64,000 nt of DNA from NCBI GenBank assembly GCA_017550145.1, contig JAFZQG010000004.1, positions 1 to 64,000 on the forward strand. The letters run 5' to 3'. Shown here piece after piece: positions 26,797 through 34,172 of the stretch; the first letter of the stretch is position 1; each line of letters begins with the position of its first letter. Position numbers and translations under genes: made by a program. The notes beneath the pieces were generated by a model, which worked only from the letters and a program-made list of their open reading frames with translations, did no database searches and was not told where the DNA came from. The stretch comes from Erysipelotrichaceae bacterium. GTDB taxonomy: Bacteria > Bacillota_I > Bacilli_A > Erysipelotrichales > Erysipelotrichaceae.

Positions 26797-27609
26797 TTAT
26801 AATTCGGCCCAGTATTCACTCACGTCGAGTACGGTATCGCCATCGATCTGTGCGGCACAAGGTCTGGAGAATTTCACATGGACCTTATTGCCTTCAATGA
26901 TCTTGACCATATCGGTCTTTTCGACATGTTTGCCTTCAAAGATCGACGGAAAGGCCATCAGTGATTTGAGCTTTGATCTGCTCATGTATACGACAACCGT
27001 CAGTTTATCACTGAAACGATCCTGTCCCGGTGCCACCATCATACCGCCGCCGTAGAATCTTCCTTTCATGGTCGGAGCCAGCCAGACATTATCAAACGAA
27101 TAAGACTGTCCGTCTACTTCGATATCCGCATGACAAGGTTTGAAGAAGAACAGTAAGCCTTTAATAGCGATAGCTGTATAGTTTATCTTCTTATTTGGTT
27201 CTTTCTCTTTCATCTTGTCCGCCACTTCGCAACAGTAACCATCGATACCGAAACCCATATTATTGATGAATTTCTTTTCGATATCCTTTACCCTGACGGT
27301 CGGAAGATTCTTCAGATATTTATTCAGAAGTATTTCGTTTCCGGCTTTCTCGTTGATGTCATTGAGGAAGTCGTTACCTGTACCGTTTCCATAGAGATAG
27401 ACATTATTCTTAAGCTTTTCACAGTCGACCGTATTGACCAGGTGATTGATCGTTCCATCACCGCCGATCAGCACAACTTCATCATCCTTCTTCAGTTCGT
27501 CAAAGAATTTCTGGTAGTCAATCGTAGTCGCATCGACCAGTTCCACATTGGAGTCAATATCCGGTCTGATACCGTTATTGGCTAAAGGGTTGTAAAGATA
27601 GTATTTCAT
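26797..27609 (-). CDS. Diacylglycerol-kinase-family lipid kinase
   Basis: 270 residues. The ATP motif VVLIGGDGTINHLVN (about 45-59) and the following YLYGNGTGNDFLND match the DagK catalytic domain. It phosphorylates a lipid or sphingosine-like alcohol in bacteria. It is downstream of a YhhN gene, with a gap of 10 nt, so lipid metabolism is the likely role. A clear AGGAGG site precedes the ATG. Confidence 0.9.
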   Translation of the reverse strand: MKYYLYNPLANNGIRPDIDSNVELVDATTIDYQKFFDELKKDDEVVLIGGDGTINHLVNTVDCEKLKNNVYLYGNGTGNDFLNDINEKAGNEILLNKYLKNLPTVRVKDIEKKFINNMGFGIDGYCCEVADKMKEKEPNKKINYTAIAIKGLLFFFKPCHADIEVDGQSYSFDNVWLAPTMKGRFYGGGMMVAPGQDRFSDKLTVVVYMSRSKLKSLMAFPSIFEGKHVEKTDMVKIIEGNKVHVKFSRPCAAQIDGDTVLDVSEYWAEL

Positions 27610-27619
27610 TGTTTTCCTC

Positions 27620-28279
27620 CTATTGTAAGATCAGTCCGAGCACGATCAGAAACTCTCCGAGTGAATAAGTCGACATCACCCAGAAATGAGTCTTCATCCT
27701 GCTCTGTTTATTGAACCTGACAAAAAACAGACAGGTATCCGATATGAAAAACAGCATGGCACCGATAGCGGTAATTATACCGGCCATATCCATATTCGAG
27801 AAGAACCTGAACAGCGCAAAACAGTTCATCGTTCCGTTAATCAAGAGATACAGATACATCGGATAGAACAGCTTCTTCGGCAGATGTTCCTTCAGCTTTC
27901 TGAAGATCAGCGTTACCGTCACGATATAGAATAAGGCTGCCGCAATGATGATCAGTACACTGAACTTGCTGAAATCAATATACTTCAGATAACTCAGTAT
28001 AAAGAAGAAGTGCGAGATCATGAAAGCTATGCCGCCGGCCGTAAACCAGGATGTGCCTTTTGGGATCAGCAAGATATCTCCCAGCCATGAGAAAAACAGG
28101 GCCAGGACTACAGTCGGAGATATCTCATTTACAGAGAAACAGTAGAATCCGGTCAAAGACAGCAGAATAAAAGGCTTACTGAAATCTCTTAAAGGCTGAT
28201 CCTTTTTAAGTGATGCATAAAGATGGATCAGCGTTGATACTATGAATATTATTAACATCAGGTATTTCATTAATTTCAT
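27620..28279 (-). CDS. YhhN family membrane protein, second copy
   Basis: 219 residues, hydrophobic throughout, with about eight helices. Signatures ALFFSWLGDILLIP and IGAMLFFISDTCLFFVRF match the two Asp-containing blocks of YhhN/TMEM86. It is related to 13295-13954 but clearly diverged. The start could be the first ATG or the in-frame ATG three codons later. It heads the unit that continues with the lipid kinase, DUF362 and deoxyribosyltransferase-like genes. Confidence 0.8.
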   Translation of the reverse strand: MKLMKYLMLIIFIVSTLIHLYASLKKDQPLRDFSKPFILLSLTGFYCFSVNEISPTVVLALFFSWLGDILLIPKGTSWFTAGGIAFMISHFFFILSYLKYIDFSKFSVLIIIAAALFYIVTVTLIFRKLKEHLPKKLFYPMYLYLLINGTMNCFALFRFFSNMDMAGIITAIGAMLFFISDTCLFFVRFNKQSRMKTHFWVMSTYSLGEFLIVLGLILQ

Positions 28280-28370
28280 CTTATCATAATCTGTTTTTCT
28301 CTTAGATCATAACCGCTATAAATAAACATACTTTTTTCATATAATTGATTTATTTTCTAGTAATATATGT

Positions 28371-28376
28371 TATAAT
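28371..28376 (+). promoter_or_regulatory. Extended -10 promoter of the Rpn-family gene
   Basis: TGTTATAAT (TGn plus TATAAT) is an extended -10. The expected start near 28383 gives a leader of about 78 nt. Confidence 0.6.
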
Positions 28377-28382
28377 ATAGCT

Positions 28383-28460
28383 ACAAAGGCAGTATCTTCG
28401 GTTTATCGAAGAATGAAAAGCGGCGCCTCTTTTCACAGAAACTTAAAGGAGGAGGCCGAT
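28383..28460 (+). promoter_or_regulatory. Structured 5' leader of the Rpn-family gene
   Basis: Two hairpins are visible: CTTCG / CGAAG (28396-28411) and TGAAAAG / CTTTTCA (28414-28435). GCCTC within the second loop region could alternatively pair with GAGGC in the strong ribosome site at 28446-28456. Translational control of a toxic nuclease is possible, but this is inference. Confidence 0.4.
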
Positions 28461-29315
28461 ATGAACTGCATCAACAGTACAACAATCAATCAAAGATATC
28501 TGAACGAAATCGAAAATTTCAGACTTTTTGATGATGACTTCATGTCAAAGGTCTTCGGTTTTCGACCGGAAGAAACCGAATTTCTGTTACAGAAAATCTT
28601 AAAGAAAGATGACCTGAAAGTAATCGAATCGATTCCGGAATACAGCATCAAGAATCTTCAGGGAAAATCGATCAGACTCGATATCAAAGCGATCGACAGC
28701 GAAAACAGACTGTATGATATCGAGATACAACGGGCCAATGAAGGATCCGTTCCGCAAAGAGCACGTTATTACAGCGGGCTTATTGATTCCAACATAATGG
28801 ATAAAGGTGATGTTCCTTAGGGCGATCTTCCCGAATGTTTTGTTATCTTCATAACCGAAAAGGATACGCTGAAAGGAAACAAACCTATATATCATGTTGA
28901 AAGAATGATTATCGAAACCGATGAGCTGTTCAATGACAAAGAGCACATCGTGTACGTGAATGGCGCATACGAAAGCAACGATGATCTGGGGAAACTGATG
29001 CATAATTTCAAATGTAAGAATCCTGATGATATGTATTATGAAATACTTAAAAACAGAACAAAATATTTTAAAGAAACTATGGAGGGAAAAAGAGATATGT
29101 GTGAAGCGATGGAAAGATTAAAAAACGAAGGAAGAGCTGAAGGTATAGTCGAAGGAAGAATTGAAGGCATAAACGAAGGAATTGTGCAGGGAAAAGAAGC
29201 AATGGTATACAACTTGCTTGATTTGTTAGATGACGAGACACTATCGCAAGCTTCAGGTTTACCTATTGAAAATGTAAAAAAGATTCGTAAAGCCAGAAAA
29301 AAGAAATTCATGTAA
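28461..29315 (+). pseudogene. Rpn-family PD-(D/E)XK nuclease interrupted by an amber codon
   Basis: A 284-codon frame with a single TAG at codon 120 (28818-28820). The part before it carries the nuclease core RLDIKAIDS...LYDIEIQR, with D74, E88 and Q90 intact. After the stop, the same frame continues GDLPECFVIFITEKD... through FNDKEHIVYVNG to the GE-rich tail and a helical C-terminus. TAG falls about where relatives often have Tyr, so a single base change is the simplest cause. TAG is a normal stop elsewhere in the window (for example 11462 and 49091), so recoding is unlikely. The ribosome site AAAGGAGGAGG is very strong. The break separates nuclease and tail; the tail may still be made from 29097. 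Confidence 0.85.
29097..29315 (+). CDS. Possible internal small protein: Rpn C-terminal tail, copy 1
   Basis: 72 residues from the in-frame ATG at 29097, with GGAGGG at 29081-29086 upstream. It starts MCEAMERLKNEG, continues through a Gly-Glu repeat (EGIVEGRIEGINEGIVQG), then LLDLLDDETLSQASGLP and a Lys/Arg-rich end. It equals the C-terminus of the broken nuclease. Internal initiation from such a site is known for E. coli rpn genes, where the short product RpnS blocks the full-length nuclease. Here the same role is an inference. Confidence 0.5.
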   Translation: MCEAMERLKNEGRAEGIVEGRIEGINEGIVQGKEAMVYNLLDLLDDETLSQASGLPIENVKKIRKARKKKFM

Positions 29316-29366
29316 TAAGGATTTTGAACAGTTATTCTATTGAAAATATCAACAGGTGCAATCAGA

Positions 29367-29552
29367 ATGAGTGAAGCAATGGAAAGATTAAAAAACGAAG
29401 GAATTGTACTTGGAGAAACAAGGAGAGCAGAAGAGATAGTGTACAACTTGCTTGATTGGTTAGATGATGAAACACTATCACAGGCTACTTTCTTGCCAAT
29501 TGAAAGAGTAAGAGAGATTCGTAAAGCCAGAAAAAAGAAATTCATGCAATAA
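29367..29552 (+). CDS. Stand-alone Rpn C-terminal tail, copy 2
   Basis: 61 residues starting MSEAMERLKNEG and ending REIRKARKKKFMQ. It matches copy 1 except for a shorter middle: the Gly-Glu repeat is replaced by GIVLGETRRAEEIV. Near-identical nucleotide blocks recur at an offset of 270 bases from copy 1. The ribosome site is weak (AGGTG, 9 nt before the ATG). The nuclease domain is absent. Confidence 0.6.
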   Translation: MSEAMERLKNEGIVLGETRRAEEIVYNLLDWLDDETLSQATFLPIERVREIRKARKKKFMQ

Positions 29553-29605
29553 AAATTCTGGATAATAAATTTATTGAAAAACGATAAATAATAGGAGTGA
29601 TTAAT

Positions 29606-29812
29606 ATGTGTGAAGCAATGGAAAGATTAAAAAACGAAGGAAGAGCTATGGGTTTATTCGAAGTAATAATCGAAGGAATTATACAAGCAAAAGAAAAGAA
29701 AGCATATAGATTACTTCGTTATTTAGACGACGAAACAATATCGTGCGCTTCAGGTTTACCAATTGAAAGAGTAAAAGAAATACGAGAAAACAGAAACAAA
29801 CCTCTTTCATAA
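29606..29812 (+). CDS. Stand-alone Rpn C-terminal tail, copy 3
   Basis: 68 residues starting MCEAMERLKNEGRAMG and ending with a charged tail. The middle (LFEVIIEGIIQAKEKKA) and end (RENRNKPLS) have diverged more than copy 2. AGGAG at 29593-29597 is well spaced from the ATG, so this copy has the most convincing independent start. A terminator follows within 15 nt. No nuclease domain. Confidence 0.65.
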   Translation: MCEAMERLKNEGRAMGLFEVIIEGIIQAKEKKAYRLLRYLDDETISCASGLPIERVKEIRENRNKPLS

Positions 29813-29826
29813 ACAGTTACTGATAC

Positions 29827-29860
29827 AACCCGGATCAACAGATAATCCGGGTTTTATTTT
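29827..29860 (+). terminator. Terminator of the Rpn tail array
   Basis: Perfect 9-bp stem AACCCGGAT (29827-29835) / ATCCGGGTT (29845-29853), followed by TTATTTT. Confidence 0.85.
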
Positions 29861-29897
29861 ATGAAATATTGCAGGAACAATGTGCTGTCAATTAATG

Positions 29898-29903
29898 TAA
29901 AAT
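29898..29903 (+). promoter_or_regulatory. -10 box giving a probable leaderless start for the gene at 29910
   Basis: TAAAAT, then 6 nt, then ATG at 29910. No Shine-Dalgarno lies between. The -35 is not clear. Confidence 0.5.
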
Positions 29904-29909
29904 CAAAGT

Positions 29910-30614
29910 ATGGATATCCTTACGGGAATATTAAAATGTATGGGTGATCTTATTCTGTATGCTCTGATCTTTCTGACACTGATCATTCCTTTACACTTTG
30001 TTTTCCATATCAGATCATTTATATTCCGCAAACTCCTGCATATTCTGGCTTTTAGCTGTATATCGCTGATGATACTGTTTGCGATCAACTGGATCTCGGC
30101 AGCTCTGGCGTCTTTATTGATTATGCTGATTTTCTATCCGGTCCTGTGTTTTCTGGAAAGATTCTCCTGGTACAGTACGCTGTTTGTTGAGAAAAGGCCG
30201 AAGGAAATCAAGAGAAGTATGTGCCTGCTTTTTCTGATGTTTTCATTGAATATCGCGATTGCCTGGGGCATCTTCAATGCCAAAGAGTTATCTGCTCTTT
30301 CGATCCTGATCTGGGGATCAGGTGATGCGGCTGCAGCCTTAATCGGTATTCCTTTTGGAAAACATAAAATAAAATGGCCATATACCGATGGTAAGAAATC
30401 TTACGAAGGTACACTGGCCATGTTTGCTGTTTCATATATTGTCGGTGTGATATTCATGCTTTATGTCTGTAAGTATGATCTGATTTATTCGCTTCTGATA
30501 ATGTTACCGGTGGCCTTATCTTCCGCCTTAAGCGAACTGTATTCACCGGGCGAAATAGACACCATTACCGTACCGACTGTTTTACTTGTTGTCCTGCTGC
30601 TACTTATTCGATAA
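29910..30614 (+). CDS. Dolichol-kinase/phosphatidate-cytidylyltransferase-like membrane protein
   Basis: 234 residues, about seven membrane helices. RKLLH near residue 38 and WGSGDAAAALIG...DGKKSYEGTLAMF (about 143-175) match the CTP-dependent lipid kinase/cytidylyltransferase superfamily (SEC59 and VTE5 relatives). Such proteins phosphorylate long-chain alcohols such as phytol or dolichol using CTP. The specific substrate is unknown. Its end overlaps the converging GDPD gene by 11 bp. No ribosome site is visible. Confidence 0.78.
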   Translation: MDILTGILKCMGDLILYALIFLTLIIPLHFVFHIRSFIFRKLLHILAFSCISLMILFAINWISAALASLLIMLIFYPVLCFLERFSWYSTLFVEKRPKEIKRSMCLLFLMFSLNIAIAWGIFNAKELSALSILIWGSGDAAAALIGIPFGKHKIKWPYTDGKKSYEGTLAMFAVSYIVGVIFMLYVCKYDLIYSLLIMLPVALSSALSELYSPGEIDTITVPTVLLVVLLLLIR

Positions 30615-32379
30615 GCCATTCGGATAGTCTTTCAAGATCGCTCCGTTTGGCTATCTCATCGATTAGGTCCATCGCCTGTGATACCTTATCGGTGATGATG
30701 AAATCCGCATTTGTAAGTAAGAAATACCTCTGCGTTTCTTCCTTGTTGAGAGTCCAGACCAGGACCCCTTTATTCTGCTTATGTGCTGCTCTTATAGCCT
30801 GCCTGCTGGCAGCCTCTTCTTCCAGTCCCAGATAATCACAGTGAAGTTCGGCAGTCTTTCCGAAAGACGCAAAAGTCAGATAGGCGCTTTCCATATCCGG
30901 ATAAGTGTCTTCCAGATAATCGATCAGATTGTATTTTAAGGAAATGATGACACATTCCTTTTCCATTTCGTGTTCTTTAATAATCCTGACAACGTCATCG
31001 ACCATCTGCTTATCAGCGCTATTGCCTTTCAGTTCCACAAATAAGACGATCTTTCCTTTTGCTGCCTCCAGCATCTCTTCAAAGGTCGCAATCTTTTCAA
31101 CCTGATCAGGAAAGAGCGGATCTGTTATTTTCAGCTGTCTGATTTCTGAGAGTTTCATCTCTTCCGGACTTTTGCTTTCACCACAGAGTCTTTTGAAGTT
31201 TGAATCGTGATTGACGATGTAGTAATTGTCTGCTGTTCTTTGGACATCGATCTCACTTCCATAGGCGCCGAGCTCAATGGCTTTATTGATTCCCGCAACC
31301 GTATTCTCCGGTGCTTCACTGCCGCCGCCGCGGTGTGCGATTACTCTGACCGATGATTCAGCCGGAACCAGTTCATCGAATTTCTGATTGATGATATAAG
31401 CTATACCCAGCCACACACTTGAAACCAGAATGATCTGAATAATAATGATCGGAACTCTCTTCTGACCTTTTAATACTTTGAAACAGTTCTCTTCGTGCTT
31501 ATAATCGTAATACAGCTGAGTCAATCTGATGAAATAGAAAGTCGTAAAGACCGAGTTGATCATTGGCATAATGACGAGAGCTGCCAGAAAGATCATGATA
31601 AGCATATAGCGGGATACGGACTTATCTAAAGGAAGTATATACACAATAACTGCCGGAATCATCAGCATCATTATCGCCACTATGTTGACTAACGCTACTC
31701 TGGCCGCAAAGATCAGATTCTGGATCAGGAAGTCTTTCCAGTTTTCCTTAAGCAGGTTCAGCGACTGTCGGGATGATTTTAATACCGGCATATTATCCAG
31801 GATCATGCCATGCAGGATAAAGATATTTATCACACCGATAATCGATAATACACCGATGGCCAGAGTATAGATAACGTTATATAAAGGTTCTGATCTGATT
31901 ACCGATGAGATGAAGGTCGGGATATAGAAATTTTCGGTCAGGGATACCGATATCCCGAAACCGATCATTGGAATGATCAGCGTAATATAAAGGATCAGTA
32001 TAAAACCGCCAACATTGAAAAACTGTCTGATCGACAGTAATCCTTCCTTCATGATACTGCGGATACTGTATTCCTGATTGGTCAGGACTTTCTTCGCAAA
32101 AATGATCTGGGTATTTATATCAAAGGCCAGATAGATAAATAAAGTAGCCAGGGCGATAAGGATCAGGATCGGACCCTGCCAGCTCTTAAAGATAAAAGCG
32201 AAGTCACCGGTCGTAATCGCTACCTTGCCTGTTGTCTTAAGCAATAATAAAGAAAGACTTTCGATAATCATGATTACGAGATAAAGCAAGCCCTTGGAGA
32301 TAAACTGATATCTGACCACATCATCGAAACAGTAGAAATACGGACGGTAGGTATTTCTGATTCTTTCTTTCACATTCAT
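30604..32379 (-). CDS. Membrane glycerophosphodiester phosphodiesterase
   Basis: 591 residues from ATG 32379 (the adjacent ATG at 32382 adds one). The N-terminal half has about eight membrane helices of the GDPD-associated membrane domain. The C-terminal half is a GDPD TIM barrel with VIAHRGGGSEAPENT, GSEIDVQRTADN and VNHDSNFKRL, which carry the catalytic His and metal-site Glu/Asp. It hydrolyses glycerophosphodiesters, perhaps turnover products of lipoteichoic acid. A longer reading to 32445 has no support: a strong promoter sits just before these ATGs. Confidence 0.88.
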   Translation of the reverse strand: MNVKERIRNTYRPYFYCFDDVVRYQFISKGLLYLVIMIIESLSLLLLKTTGKVAITTGDFAFIFKSWQGPILILIALATLFIYLAFDINTQIIFAKKVLTNQEYSIRSIMKEGLLSIRQFFNVGGFILILYITLIIPMIGFGISVSLTENFYIPTFISSVIRSEPLYNVIYTLAIGVLSIIGVINIFILHGMILDNMPVLKSSRQSLNLLKENWKDFLIQNLIFAARVALVNIVAIMMLMIPAVIVYILPLDKSVSRYMLIMIFLAALVIMPMINSVFTTFYFIRLTQLYYDYKHEENCFKVLKGQKRVPIIIIQIILVSSVWLGIAYIINQKFDELVPAESSVRVIAHRGGGSEAPENTVAGINKAIELGAYGSEIDVQRTADNYYIVNHDSNFKRLCGESKSPEEMKLSEIRQLKITDPLFPDQVEKIATFEEMLEAAKGKIVLFVELKGNSADKQMVDDVVRIIKEHEMEKECVIISLKYNLIDYLEDTYPDMESAYLTFASFGKTAELHCDYLGLEEEAASRQAIRAAHKQNKGVLVWTLNKEETQRYFLLTNADFIITDKVSQAMDLIDEIAKRSDLERLSEWLIE

Positions 32380-32386
32380 CATGTTT

Positions 32387-32415
32387 ATTATACGACGAAG
32401 AAATTTATAGGTCAG
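32387..32415 (-). promoter_or_regulatory. Promoter giving a leaderless start for the GDPD gene
   Basis: Minus strand CTGACC (32410-32415), 17 bp, TATAAT (32387-32392). The -10 ends 7 nt before the ATG at 32379 and 4 nt before the ATG at 32382. There is no room for a Shine-Dalgarno. Confidence 0.7.
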
Positions 32416-32451
32416 ACATAAGAAAAATGTGGCTTTGAACCACACTTTGTC

Positions 32452-34155
32452 TTAAGCCTGATTTTTCTTTTCCACCAGGAATTTTGCGAATTCATCTGCC
32501 GGAACCGGTTTGGAGAAATAATAACCCTGAACGATATCACAGCCCATATTCTTCAAAGTCTCCATCTGTTCCTTATTCTCCACGCCTTCCGCAATGACCG
32601 GTACATTCAGATAATCGGCGATATCGATGATGATCTCGATCATTCTCGTGTCTTTACCGTTCTCAAAGGCTTTGCGTATGAATCCCATATCGATCTTTAA
32701 GGCGTCGATCGGTAAGGAGGAGATCATGCTCAATGATGAATATCCGGTCCCGAAATCATCCATTTCGATCTTAAAGCCGATTGACCTTAACTGTTTGACC
32801 ATATCGATGATACGATCGGAATCTTCGGTATAGGCCGATTCGGTGATCTCCAATAAGAACTCTTCCGGAGTCAGTTTATGTTTATCCAGAAGGATCTTAA
32901 AGTTTTCAACCAGGTCCGCTTCAAACATATCCACTCTTGAAACGTTGACGCTTACCGGGACCGCTATTCCCAGATCCTTCTTCCACTTGTTGATCTGACC
33001 GACGACTTTATTCCAGACAAAACCGTCCAGCTGTCTCACCAGACCGTTCTCTTCAAATAAAGGCACAAAGATACCCGGTGAGATCACACCCAGATCCGGA
33101 TGAAACCATCTGACCAGAGCTTCGGCGCTTGTTAATACGGGCTGATCTTTCTGGATATTGAACTTCGGCTGATAGTAGACTTCAAACTGTTCGTCTTGAA
33201 TGGCTTTCTGGAAGTCATCGATCAGCTGTTCCGCATACATCTCCTTGTCATGGAGCTTGCTGTCATAGATCGCAATGCTCTTGTTGAAATTGTTGCGGAT
33301 CGTATCGGCAGCCAGTTTGGCTCTGTCGAATCTTCTTTCAATATCAATCGATTTATCCACATTGGAATAGACACCCATTCTTAATCTTATCTTCAGCGAA
33401 CCGTCTTTACTGACGAGGTCTCTGGTTGCCTGATTCAGAATATCGGCGTATATCTCTCGATGCGGACAGTAAACTAAAAAGTTATCCGCATCACGACGGG
33501 ATACAATACCGCCTTCCTCTGCGACACTGTCACGGATATTCTGGCCGATCTTACAGAGAACTTCATCGCCATAAGCCTTACCGAAACGTTCATTGAGGAT
33601 ATGGAAGTGATTGATGTTCAGAACGATCGCATCTGTTTCGATATCTTTGTGGTAGTGATCATATTTTTCCGCATAACGGTAGAAGTATTCACGGTTATAT
33701 AAACCGGTCAAGGCATCTCTTTCGGTATCATGAATAATATCCCTGTCTTCACTTAACTCGATGGTCCTTTTGACTCTGGCCATGATGACGTCTTTTGGCG
33801 GATAAGGTTTAGGAATGAAATCGGCAGCTCCGAGTTCCAGACACTCAACTTCGGCCTTGTCATCAGCCGTCATGACGATGATCGGAATATGGAGATATTC
33901 ATTATCGGCTTTGATGTTGCGTAAGAAAGTCTTGCCATCAATACCCGGCATGATCAGATCCAGCAGGATCAGGTTAAGATTGTCACCCTTTTCTTTGACG
34001 ATCTCAAAAGCTTCCTCACCGTTTTCAGCCAGCAGGATATCATATTCTTCTTCCAGGGTATGTCTGAGGATCTCCCTGTTGATCATTTCATCATCAACGA
34101 TCAGGATGATTCTTTTTCCGCCATGGGAATGGAACTTCACATTGCTCTTTGTCAT
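32452..34155 (-). CDS. Response regulator with degenerate GGDEF and EAL domains
   Basis: 567 residues. Receiver domain (about 15-130) with the phosphorylation site D66 in LLDLIMPG. The GGDEF domain is degenerate: RRDADNF stands where GGDEF should be (about 220). The EAL domain (about 320-560) keeps AEALVRW, DDFGTGYSS and EGVENKEQ, so it is probably a cyclic-di-GMP phosphodiesterase. I chose ATG 34155, preceded by AGGTG; the longer frame overlaps the end of the upstream permease-cyclase gene. No partner histidine kinase is adjacent. Confidence 0.9.
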   Translation of the reverse strand: MTKSNVKFHSHGGKRIILIVDDEMINREILRHTLEEEYDILLAENGEEAFEIVKEKGDNLNLILLDLIMPGIDGKTFLRNIKADNEYLHIPIIVMTADDKAEVECLELGAADFIPKPYPPKDVIMARVKRTIELSEDRDIIHDTERDALTGLYNREYFYRYAEKYDHYHKDIETDAIVLNINHFHILNERFGKAYGDEVLCKIGQNIRDSVAEEGGIVSRRDADNFLVYCPHREIYADILNQATRDLVSKDGSLKIRLRMGVYSNVDKSIDIERRFDRAKLAADTIRNNFNKSIAIYDSKLHDKEMYAEQLIDDFQKAIQDEQFEVYYQPKFNIQKDQPVLTSAEALVRWFHPDLGVISPGIFVPLFEENGLVRQLDGFVWNKVVGQINKWKKDLGIAVPVSVNVSRVDMFEADLVENFKILLDKHKLTPEEFLLEITESAYTEDSDRIIDMVKQLRSIGFKIEMDDFGTGYSSLSMISSLPIDALKIDMGFIRKAFENGKDTRMIEIIIDIADYLNVPVIAEGVENKEQMETLKNMGCDIVQGYYFSKPVPADEFAKFLVEKKNQA

Positions 34156-34172
34156 AAATAACACCTGCACTT

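Larger units (their letters stand above)
29097..29812 (+). repeat. Tandem triplication of the Rpn tail cassette
   Basis: Three units start at 29097, 29367 and 29606 (spacings 270 and 239). Each contains GAAAGATTAAAAAACGAAGG and a LLD/LDDET block. Units 1 and 2 also share AAAGAAATTCATG and the next few intergenic bases, and TATTGAAAA recurs 20-30 nt before units 2 and 3. Whole cassettes, with intergenic DNA, were therefore duplicated. Confidence 0.85.

Noticed and set aside
28818..28820. Amber codon read as an amino acid
   Set aside because: TAG is an ordinary stop at other genes here, such as the glycogen synthase and MBL RNase genes, and no recoding element is seen.
29097..29812. CRISPR-like repeat array
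   Set aside because: Units are 239-270 bases and encode protein tails; spacing and content do not fit CRISPR.
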